The translations under genes were made by a program, and so were the position numbers. The notes under the pieces were generated by a model. It saw nothing but the letters and a program-made list of their open reading frames with translations. It ran no database searches and was not told where the DNA came from. Shown piece after piece: positions 1-8,468 of a stretch of 64,000 bases of DNA (position 1 is the stretch's first letter; the number at the start of each line of letters is the position of its first letter). Source of the stretch: Henricia sp. BOLD:AAB3569 (lineage: Eukaryota > Echinodermata > Asteroidea > Spinulosida > Echinasteridae); contig JBBELK010001193.1 in assembly GCA_037783545.1 (NCBI GenBank), positions 87,202 to 151,201 on the forward strand, written 5' to 3'.

Positions 1-2340
1 TTCCGCACTTGTCATGCAAAATTGACAGATTTTCGCTGGGAAATGACGGAGAAATTTCAGAGTTTAGGGAAAACGGAGCTCGGCTGCGTGGTTATTCCCC
101 TAACCGTTGCTGTTGGGACACCCTGCGCCGCGCTGGTGTACATTTGTACGGCCGTTGACTCACCCCAGATTGTGACGGGAATTAGGTCAAAGTGTGTCCC
201 AAATACCGACAATTTTGGAAATCAAGGAATTTTCCAACCAACTTCAAATTTTGCATGCTCCAAACTGTATATATTCCGCACTTGTCATGCAAAATTGACA
301 TATTTTCGCTGGGAAATGACGGAGAAATTTCAGAGTTTAGGGAAAACGGAGCTCGGCTGCGTGGTTATTCCCCTAACCGTGGCTGTTGGGACACCCTGCG
401 CATGCGCCGCGCTGGTGTACATTTCTACGGCCGTTGACTCACCCCAGATTGTGACGGGAATTAGGTCAAAGTGTGTCCCAAATGCCGGCAAATTTGGAAA
501 TCAAGGAATTTTCCAACCAACTTCAAATTTTGCATGCTCCAAACTGTATATATTCCGCACTTGTCATGCAAAATTGACAGATTTTCGCTGGGAAAAGACG
601 GAGAAATTTCAGAGTTTAGGGAAAACGGAGCTCGGCTGCGTGGTTATTCCCCTAACCGTGGCTGTTGGGACACCCTGCGCCGCGCTGGTGTACATTTGTA
701 CGGCCGTTGACTCACCCCAGATTGTGACGGGAATTAGGTCAAAGTGTGTCCCAAATGCCAGCAAATTTGGAAATCAAGGAATTTTCCAACCAACTTCAAA
801 TTTTGCATGCTCCAAACTGTATATATTCCGCACTTGTCATGCAAAATTGACAGATTTTCGCTGGGAAATGACGGAGAAATTTCAGAGTTTAGGGAAAACG
901 GAGCTCGGCTGCGTGGTTATTCCCCTAACCGTGGCTGTTGGGACACCCTGCGCATGCGCTGGTGTACATTTCTACGGCCGTTGACTCACCCCAGATTGTG
1001 ACGGGAATTAGGTCAAAGTGTGTCCCAAATGCCGGAAAAATTTGGAAATCAAGGAATTTTCCAACCAACTTCAAATTTTGCATGCTCCAAACTGTATATA
1101 TTCCGCACTTGTCATGCAAAATTGACAGATTTTCGCTGGGAAATGACGGAGAAATTTCAGAGTTTAGGGAAAACGGAGCTCGGCTGCGTGGTTATTCCCC
1201 TAACCGTGGCTGTTGGGACACCCTGCGCCGCGCTGGTGTACATTTGTACGGCCGTTGACTCACCCCAGATTGTGACGGGAATTAGGTCAAAGTGTGTCCC
1301 AAATTTGGAAATCAAGGAATTTTCCAACCAACTTCAAATTTTGCATGCTCCAAACTGTATATATTCCGCACTTGTCATGCAAAATTGACATATTTTCGCT
1401 GGGAAATGACGGAGAAATTTCAGAGTTTAGGGAAAACGGAGCTCGGCTGCGTGGTTATTCCCCTAACCGTGGCTGTTGGGACACCCTGCGCATGCGCCGC
1501 GCTGGTGTACATTTGTACGGCCGTTGACTCACCCCAGATTGTGACGGGAATTAGGTCAAAGTGTGTCCCAAATGCCGGCAAATTTGGAAATCAAGGAATT
1601 TTCCAACCAACTTCAAATTTTGCATGCTCCAAACTGTATATATTCCGCACTTGTCATGCAAAATTGACAGATTTTCGCTGGGAAAAGACGGAGAAATTTC
1701 AGAGTTTAGGGAAAACGGAGCTCGGCTGCGTGGTTATTCCCCTAACCGTGGCTGTTGGGACACCCTGCGCCGCGCTGGTGTACATTTGTACGGCCGTTGA
1801 CTCACCCCAGATTGTGACGGGAATTAGGTCAAAGTGTGTCCCAAATGCCAGCAAATTTGGAAATCAAGGAATTTTCCAACCAACTTTAAATTTTGCATGC
1901 TCCAAACTGTATATATTCCGCACTTGTCATGCAAAATTGACAGATTTTCGCTGGGAAATGACGGAGAAATTTCAGAGTTTAGGGAAAACGGAGCTCGGCT
2001 GCGTGGTTATTCCCCTAACCGTGGCTGTTGGGACACCCTGCGCATGCGCCGCGCTGGTGTACATTTGTACGGCCGTTGACTCACCCCAGATTGTGACGGG
2101 AATTAGGTCAAAGTGTGTCCCAAATGCCGGCAAATTTGGAAATCAAGGAATTTTCCAACCAACTTCAAATTTTGCATGCTCCAAACTGTATATATTCCGC
2201 ACTTGTCATGCAAAATTGACAGATTTTCGCTGGGAAATGACGGAGAAATTTCAGAGTTTAGGGAAAACGGAGCTCGGCTGCGTGGTTATTCCCCTAACCG
2301 TGGCTGTTGGGACACCCTGCGCATGCGCTGGTGTACATTT
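1..2340 (+). repeat. Satellite array, block 1 (about 8.5 monomers)
   Basis: Head-to-tail copies of a 273-bp unit, with one 279-bp and one 274-bp form. Landmarks in each monomer are GTGTGTCCCAAATGCCGGC, a TGTATATATTCCGCAC segment, TTTTCGCTGGGAAATGACGG, GTTATTCCCCTAACCGTGG and TGTTGGGACACCCTGCGC. Monomers here differ by point changes such as GCCAGC or GCCGAC for GCCGGC and AAAGACGG for AAATGACGG. The monomer near 1292-1310 has lost 10 bp (TGCCGGCAAA or equivalent) between two AAAT direct repeats. The array starts inside a monomer at the window edge. Long ORFs through the array arise only because 273 and 279 are multiples of three. Confidence 0.97.
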
Positions 2341-2580
2341 GTGGATGTGGACGCGGTGCGGTGCGGACGTGGTTTTTGGCAGCTCCGTTTTTTCGCGGGG
2401 ATTTTTAACATTTTAACTGTTTTTACCCTTGGATTTGAACTTTTTATACACATTGTAATGTGTTTATGGTTCTAAGCCTTTATTGGCCTGGATTTTGATC
2501 GAGTTTTTAGCTGTTCTTAAATGATTTTTGGATGTCTCGTGATTGTGAATTCAGCCCGCGATTGTGTGTGAGGTTCGCCC

Positions 2581-2607
2581 ATGTTGGCCGCCATCTTGAT
2601 TGTTTAG
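2581..2607 (+). other. Short upstream ORF in LINE 5' UTR, copy 1
   Basis: ATG TTG GCC GCC ATC TTG ATT GTT TAG encodes eight residues and stops 37 bp before the main start at 2645. It overlaps the YY1-like site. It is identical in copy 2. A leaky-scanning or reinitiation role in tempering translation of the main frame is possible, but the sequence does not prove it. Confidence 0.4.
2588..2597 (-). promoter_or_regulatory. YY1-like site in LINE 5' UTR, copy 1
   Basis: The plus strand reads CCGCCATCTT, the exact reverse complement of AAGATGGCGG, the classical YY1 core. It lies about 50 bp upstream of the LINE start codon. Known: a YY1 site near the 5' end of human L1 positions its transcription start. 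Whether this animal's YY1 uses this one is inference. Confidence 0.45.
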
Positions 2608-2644
2608 ACTCGTGTACAAATTCTTCGTGAGCTCGATCTACATA

Positions 2645-5600
2645 ATGGATCTTCGCTGCATGGTGTTGGCAATTAGTTTTGCTATTCTAGCCAAAGTCAG
2701 ATCGCATGACAATATCCCAAGTAGGCCTATTGGATTTTGGTGGAATGGGAGCTACTTTGTGAAGAACTCGCCAAAATCTGTGGACAACGATCCGGTGAGT
2801 CTGTTCCATGCAAGTCTGTATGCCAAGCCACCTGGAATCAGCTTATTCAAGAAATATGGACATCTTATGGAAAATAGAAACGAATCTGTTGGTATTATCT
2901 CTCAAACTGCGCTACCTTTACTTTTGTCTGGAGATGTACATTCAAACCCAGGACCTGATACTAGTGATAGCAACCAACAACCACAGGAAGATAACGCTGT
3001 TTGTACCGAATGCAGTAACTTAGTCGATTGGGAAGACGAAGGCATCGAATGCGAAAAATGTGGTCGCTGGTATCACAGAAAATGTGTCAACATGAATCTT
3101 ACCATGTACAACCTGTATAATGAACACCCTTCACTGGAGTGGTCCTGCATATTATGCGAGCTTCCGGCATTTTCGCCCTCAATGTTCGAGGATAGTACAC
3201 TTTCAGACTCGGATTTACAAAATGTTTCCAGTGCCAGTCTATCTCAGGACGTGTTAAGCCCTCGTGTTCTACCAGGGCAACAGACAAACAACACAAACAA
3301 CAATAGAACTAAGAGAAGAAAGTCTGATCTACCTAAACGCCCACTTCGGTTCCTTAACATTAACTGTCAAAGCATTCGAGCAAAACTGCCTCTTTTCCTA
3401 GCCGTCTTGGACTCGGAGAAACCTGACGTGGTTGCTGGAACTGAATCGTGGCTTACAGCTGATATAAAGACTGGTGAAATATTTCCACCTCAGTACCAGG
3501 TTTTTCACAAAGACCGGTGTAATGGTAAAATGGGTGGTGGCGTGTTTATTGCCGTTCATGCCTCTCTTGTTGCCAAAGCTGAATTAACTTTAGACTGCGA
3601 TTGTGAGTTAACCTGGTGCAGTATTCATTTTAAAAGTTGTAAACCAATTTACATTGGAGCTTTCTATAGGCCCCCAAATTCAGACATGAACAGCATGGAA
3701 CATTTGCAGAATTCGCTTGACAAGCTACCAGCACATGCACAGATTTGGTTGATGGGAGACTTTAACTTACCAGATGTGAATTGGCATAACCACATTTTTA
3801 CGCCTGGTGGAAGACACCCAGCTGCAAGTAAGATGATGATTGATATCGCCAATAGCAGAAATTGTACTCAAGTCGTCACTGATTGTACACGACAAAATCA
3901 TATCCTTGACCTTTGCTTCACTAACTTGCCAGCTTTGGTTAAAAATGTTTCAATCTTGGCAGGAATAAGTGATCACAACATAGTCGCAATTAACACCCTT
4001 TTAAAACCACCTCGTAATAGACCTATAAAACGAAAGGTCTATTTCTATGACAAAGCAGACATTAATGGATTATCAGACGGCTTGAATGAATTTGGAGACA
4101 CATTGACTGAGGAAAAGATTAGTCGGTCATCGGTTGAGGAACTTTGGACTTCATTCAAAGATGTACTGTTTTCACTCATGGAAAAGTATATTCCGAGCAA
4201 AATGTCTTCTACCAACTACAACCTGCCGTGGATAGATGGCACACTCAGACGTGCTATTCGCCGAAAACAAAGACTGTACAACAGGGCAAAACGAACCAAC
4301 CAGGCAGACCACTGGGAAAAATTTAAACAAGTCAGGCGTTCTATCGACCGTGCCATTCGACAAGCTTATCGTCACTATGTCACAGAGGTCATTGGTGGCA
4401 GTTTAGCTACAAATAATACTAAACCGTTCTGGAATTTTGTAAAATCTAAAAGACAAGAAAATTTTGGAGTTGGTACACTTAATTCTCCCGAAGGAGTTGC
4501 AGCCACCCAACAAGAGAAGGCTAATGTGTTGAGCAGGCAGTTTGAGTCTGTCTTCACTGTAGAGGAATACCTCAACATTCCTGATCTTGGTCCATGTAAT
4601 GCTGCCGAGTTTCCTGAAATTGATGTTTCCACTGAGGGAGTAGAAATGTTACTGAACAACTTGCAGCCCCAGAAAGCTCCTGGACCAGATGGAGTATCAC
4701 CTCGAATTCTGAAGCTGTGTGCATCAAGTGTAGCTCCTATCCTTCAAGTTATATTCCAAAAATCACTCGACACAGGTGTTTTGCCATTAGACTGGCTCCA
4801 TGCAAATGTTGTCCCAGTTTTCAAGAGTGGAGACAGGGCTGAGCCGGTTAATTATCGCCCCATCTCGCTCACGTCAGTTCCATGCAAACTTTTAGAACAT
4901 ATTATCTGTCACACAATTATGGATTTTTGGGAAACACAAAATGTGCTATGCGACAATCAACATGGATTTCGGAAAGGGCGATCCTGTGAGACACAGCTAG
5001 CTGCTACAATTGAGGATCTTGCCAGTGCACTGGACCAGAGAAGCCAGGTTGACTGTATAATCTTAGACTTTAGTAAAGCATTTGATCGAGTCCCACAACA
5101 ACGTCTGTTAGCCAAACTTAGACACAGTGGATTATCGGAGTCCTTGGTTCAGTGGATGAGGTGCTTTCTTACCGAAAGAACTCAGCAAGTTGTCATTGAC
5201 GGAATTACATCAGAGAAAGTCCATGTTTGCTCTGGAGTACCTCAAGGCACAGTCCTGGGACCAGCAATGTTTCTCCTATATATTAACGACCTCCCAGATA
5301 ATATCCAGTCCACTGTGAGACTTTTAGCCGATGATTGCATAATGTATCGGAATATCGCCACTGTTGAGGATTCATTGATCCTACAGAGGGATGTTGACAC
5401 CATGTGTGCCTGGCAAGATAGATGGCTGATGAAATTTAATGTCAAGAAGTGCTCTGTGATGCATATCACACACAAGAAGAAACCATTATCATTTAGCTAT
5501 ACTTTAGGGGGGTTACAACTTCAACCAGTGGAAAGTCATACTTACCTTGGCATTACGTTGAATAGTAAACTCACCTGGACTACACACATTAACAACGTCA

Positions 5601-6160
5601 TTTCCAAAGCCAACAAGACTCTTGGTCTTTTAAGACGTAATTTCTACCATGGGAATCAACATGTAAAGTCAACAGCATATAAGACCCTTGTAAGACCTCA
5701 GCTTGAATACTGCTCAACTATCTGGGACCCCCACCATCGGAACTACATTAATGCTCTAGAAGCTGTCCAAAACAGAGCTGCCAGATTCGTAAAGAAAGAT
5801 TTCTCCCGGGATAATAGTGTTTCTGCTATGGTGCAGGATCTTCAGTGGAAACGACTTGAGGAAAGAAGGCTTGGAGCTAGACTGACACTTCTGTACAAAG
5901 CTCATCATTATATCGCCTCAATTGATCTCCAAAAGTTTCCTGTCAACCATCGGCGTATACACACGAGGCAAAACACAGGATTATCATTTATACGTCCCCA
6001 AGTAAACAAAGATTGCTACAAATTCTCATTTCTACCAAGAACTGTGGCTCAGTGGAACTCTCTGCCTCTAACTGCTAAAGACTCTCAGAGCCTGGAGGAC
6101 TTTAAATCACAAATTGACAAAATTAATCTTCTTGAAATTACGCGGGGGGTCCTTGACTAG
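2645..6160 (+). CDS. LINE polyprotein: 2A-like leader, PHD finger, APE endonuclease, reverse transcriptase (copy 1)
   Basis: 1171 residues from the ATG at 2645, which has A at -3 and G at +4; the frame is also open upstream to 2600 but without an earlier ATG. In order: a hydrophobic, signal-peptide-like start (residues 1-19); a 2A-like motif GDVHSNPGP ending at P104; a PHD-type Cys4-His-Cys3 cluster (about 120-171); APE-type endonuclease (about 235-455) with NINCQS (N240), TESW (E267), GDFN (D372, N374) and SDH (442-444); reverse transcriptase (about 660-930) with KAPGPDG (677-683), DFSKAFD (D808) and LLADD (D896, D897). The C-terminal part (about 985-1120) is the usual CR1/jockey tail with LRRNF and an LEYCSTIWDP segment. 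The endonuclease nicks the target and the RT primes cDNA there. All catalytic positions I can see are present, so the copy could be active. Relative to copy 2 it has K433 and L796. Confidence 0.93.
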   Translation: MDLRCMVLAISFAILAKVRSHDNIPSRPIGFWWNGSYFVKNSPKSVDNDPVSLFHASLYAKPPGISLFKKYGHLMENRNESVGIISQTALPLLLSGDVHSNPGPDTSDSNQQPQEDNAVCTECSNLVDWEDEGIECEKCGRWYHRKCVNMNLTMYNLYNEHPSLEWSCILCELPAFSPSMFEDSTLSDSDLQNVSSASLSQDVLSPRVLPGQQTNNTNNNRTKRRKSDLPKRPLRFLNINCQSIRAKLPLFLAVLDSEKPDVVAGTESWLTADIKTGEIFPPQYQVFHKDRCNGKMGGGVFIAVHASLVAKAELTLDCDCELTWCSIHFKSCKPIYIGAFYRPPNSDMNSMEHLQNSLDKLPAHAQIWLMGDFNLPDVNWHNHIFTPGGRHPAASKMMIDIANSRNCTQVVTDCTRQNHILDLCFTNLPALVKNVSILAGISDHNIVAINTLLKPPRNRPIKRKVYFYDKADINGLSDGLNEFGDTLTEEKISRSSVEELWTSFKDVLFSLMEKYIPSKMSSTNYNLPWIDGTLRRAIRRKQRLYNRAKRTNQADHWEKFKQVRRSIDRAIRQAYRHYVTEVIGGSLATNNTKPFWNFVKSKRQENFGVGTLNSPEGVAATQQEKANVLSRQFESVFTVEEYLNIPDLGPCNAAEFPEIDVSTEGVEMLLNNLQPQKAPGPDGVSPRILKLCASSVAPILQVIFQKSLDTGVLPLDWLHANVVPVFKSGDRAEPVNYRPISLTSVPCKLLEHIICHTIMDFWETQNVLCDNQHGFRKGRSCETQLAATIEDLASALDQRSQVDCIILDFSKAFDRVPQQRLLAKLRHSGLSESLVQWMRCFLTERTQQVVIDGITSEKVHVCSGVPQGTVLGPAMFLLYINDLPDNIQSTVRLLADDCIMYRNIATVEDSLILQRDVDTMCAWQDRWLMKFNVKKCSVMHITHKKKPLSFSYTLGGLQLQPVESHTYLGITLNSKLTWTTHINNVISKANKTLGLLRRNFYHGNQHVKSTAYKTLVRPQLEYCSTIWDPHHRNYINALEAVQNRAARFVKKDFSRDNSVSAMVQDLQWKRLEERRLGARLTLLYKAHHYIASIDLQKFPVNHRRIHTRQNTGLSFIRPQVNKDCYKFSFLPRTVAQWNSLPLTAKDSQSLEDFKSQIDKINLLEITRGVLD
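2933..2956 (+). other. 2A-like translational recoding motif, copy 1
   Basis: Encodes D-V-H-S-N-P-G-P (residues 97-104), preceded by a leucine-rich run LPLLLSG. The 2A consensus is D-(V/I)-E-x-N-P-G-P, so the only departure is His for Glu. Known: 2A-like motifs near the N terminus of APE-type non-LTR retrotransposons cause ribosome skipping between G and P. If active here it would release a leader of about 103 residues from the PHD-EN-RT protein. Confidence 0.65.
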
Positions 6161-6180
6161 AAGCTGCCAGCACCACGTCT

Positions 6181-6241
6181 GTACCCTGTGCGGGATATCC
6201 CTTGAGGGAGGTTGCACAGTACTCAACAGATGCAGATGCAG
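6181..6241 (+). other. LINE 3' end: hairpin plus short terminal repeats, copy 1
   Basis: CTGTGC (6186-6191) pairs with GCACAG (6214-6219), and GTA (6181-6183) with TAC (6220-6222) across a bulge. Inside is a perfect 10-bp palindrome GGGATATCCC (6192-6201). The element ends with ACAGATGCAGATGCAG. In CR1/L2-type elements a 3' structure and short tandem repeats are what the reverse transcriptase recognises; that function here is inferred. Confidence 0.55.
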
Positions 6242-8164
6242 ATTTCTACGGCCGTTGACTCACCCCAGATTGTGACGGGAATTAGGTCAAAGTGTGTCCC
6301 AAATGCCGGCAAATTTGGAAATCAAGGGAATTTTCCAACCAACTTCAAATTTGGCATGCTCCAAACTGTATATATTCCGCACTTGTCACGCAAAATTGAC
6401 AGATTTTCGCTGGGAAATGACGGAGAAATTTCAGAGTTTAGGAAAAACGGAGCTCGGCTGCGTGGTTATTCCCCTAACCGTGGCTGTTGGGACACCCTGC
6501 GCCGCGCTGGTGTAAATTTCTACGGCCGTTGACTCACCCCAGATTGTGACGGGAATTAGGTCAAAGTGTGTCCCAAATGCCGGCAAATTTGGAAATCAAG
6601 GAATTTTCCAACCAACTTCAAATTTTGCATGCTCCAAACTGTATATATTCCGCACTTGTCATGCAAAATTGACAGATTTTCGCTGGGAAAAGACGGAGAA
6701 ATTTCAGAGTTTAGGGAAAACGGAGCTCGGCTGCGTGGTTATTCCCCTAACCGTGGCTGTTGGGACACCCTGCGCCGCGCTGGTGTACATTTGTACGGCC
6801 GTTGACTCACCCCAGATTGTGACGGGAATTAGGTCAAAGTGTGTCCCAAATGCCAGCAAATTTGGAAATCAAGGAATTTTCCAACCAACTTCAAATTTTG
6901 CATGCTCCAAACTGTATATATTCCGCACTTGTCATGCAAAATTGACAGATTTTCGCTAGGAAATGACGGAGAAATTTCAGAGTTTAGGGAAAACGGAGCT
7001 CGGCTGCGTGGTTATTCCCCTAATCGTGGCTGTTGGGACACCCTGCGCCGCGCTGGTGTACATTTGTACGGCCGTTGACTCACCCCAGATTGTGACGGGA
7101 ATTAGGTCAAAGTGTGTCCCAAATGCCGACAAATTTGGAAATCAAGGAATTTTCCAACCAACTTCAAATTTTGCATGCTCCAAACTGTATATATTCCGCA
7201 CTTGTCATGCAAAATTGACAGATTTTCGCTGGGAAATGACGGAGAAATTTCAGAGTTTAGGGAAAACGGAGCTCGGCTGCGTGGTTATTCCCCTAACCGT
7301 GGCTGTTGGGACACCCTGCGCCGCGCTGGTGTACATTTGTACGGCCGTTGACTCACCCCAGATTGTGACGGGAATTAGGTCAAAGTGTGTCCCAAATGCC
7401 GGAAAATTTGGAAATCAAGGAATTTTCCAACCAACTTCAAATTTTGCATGCTCCAAACTGTATATATTCCGCACTTGTCATGCAAAATTGACAGATTTTC
7501 GCTGGGAAAAGACGGAGAAATTTCAGAGTTTAGGGAAAACGGAGCTCGGCTGCGTGGTTATTCCCCTAACCGTGGCTGTTGGGACACCCTGCGCCGCGCT
7601 GGTGTACATTTGTACGGCCGTTGACTCACCCCAGATTGTGACGGGAATTAGGTCAAAGTGTGTCCCAAATGCCAGCAAATTTGGAAATCAAGGAATTTTC
7701 CAACCAACTTCAAATTTTGCATGCTCCAAACTGTATATATTCCGCACTTGTCATGCAAAATTGACAGATTTTCGCTGGGAAATGACGGAGAAATTTCAGA
7801 GTTTAGGGAAAACGGAGCTCGGCTGCGTGGTTATTCCCCTAACCGTGGCTGTTGGGACACCCTGCGCATGCGCCGCGCTGGTGTACATTTGTACGGCCGT
7901 TGATTCACCCCAGATTGTGACGGGAATTAGGTCAAAGTGTGTCCCAAATGCCGGCAAATTTGGAAATCAAGGAATTTTCCAACCAACTTCAAATTTTGCA
8001 TGCTCCAAACTGTATATATTCCGCACTTGTCATGCAAAATTGACAGATTTTCGCTGGGAAATGACGGAGAAATTTTAGAGTTTAGGGAAAACGGAGCTCG
8101 GCTGCGTGGTTATTCCCCTAACCGTGGCTGTTGGGACACCCTGCGCATGCGCTGGTGTACATTT
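6242..8164 (+). repeat. Satellite array, block 2 (7 monomers between the LINE copies)
   Basis: Exactly 1923 bp, equal to five 273-bp and two 279-bp monomers. The last three monomers carry the same ordered diagnostic changes (AAAGACGG, then GCCAGC, then GCCGGC) as the three before LINE copy 1. The first monomer after the LINE (AAGGGAATTTT, TTTAGGAAAAACGG) matches the one after copy 2. LINE copy 1 plus this block forms one 5824-bp higher-order unit. Confidence 0.96.
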
Positions 8165-8404
8165 GTGGATGTGGACGCGGTGCGGTGCGGACGTGGTTTT
8201 TGGCAGCTCCGTTTTTTCGCGGGGATTTTTAACATTTTAACTGTTTTTACCCTTGGATTTGAACTTTTTATACACATTGTAATGTGTTTATGGTTCTAAG
8301 CCTTTATTGGCCTGGATTTTGATCGAGTTTTTAGCTGTTCTTAAATGATTTTTGGATGTCTCGTGATTGTGAATTCAGCCCGCGATTGTGTGTGAGGTTC
8401 GCCC

Positions 8405-8431
8405 ATGTTGGCCGCCATCTTGATTGTTTAG
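8405..8431 (+). other. Short upstream ORF in LINE 5' UTR, copy 2
   Basis: Eight codons from ATG at 8405 to TAG, identical to copy 1. Because the copies are recent duplicates, its preservation says little about selection. Confidence 0.35.
8412..8421 (-). promoter_or_regulatory. YY1-like site in LINE 5' UTR, copy 2
   Basis: CCGCCATCTT, identical to the site in copy 1 and 48 bp upstream of the start codon at 8469. It overlaps the conserved eight-codon upstream ORF at 8405-8431. Confidence 0.45.
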
Positions 8432-8468
8432 ACTCGTGTACAAATTCTTCGTGAGCTCGATCTACATA

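Larger units (their letters stand above)
2341..6241 (+). mobile_element. CR1-like non-LTR retrotransposon (LINE), copy 1, full length
   Basis: A 3901-bp insertion inside a satellite monomer, directly after GTGTACATTT. The satellite resumes with ATTTCTACGG, which gives a probable 4-bp target duplication ATTT (2337-2340 and 6242-6245). It holds a 5' UTR of about 300 bp, one intact coding frame, and an 80-bp 3' UTR with a hairpin that ends in two GATGCA-type repeats instead of poly(A). A single long frame with an APE endonuclease upstream of a reverse transcriptase, and short 3' terminal repeats, fits the CR1/L2 group. Clade assignment is by recognition of motifs, not by phylogeny. Confidence 0.93.

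Noticed and set aside
2241..2300. Telomere-like TTAGGG in the satellite (GTTTAGGGAAAAC, and GGTTAGGGG on the minus strand)
   Set aside because: Single hexamers at fixed places in each monomer, never in tandem.
22..2416. Many overlapping plus-strand ORFs of 60-374 codons in the satellite as genes
   Set aside because: They repeat monomer for monomer in two or three frames at once, start and stop at array-length changes, and have no recognisable domain.
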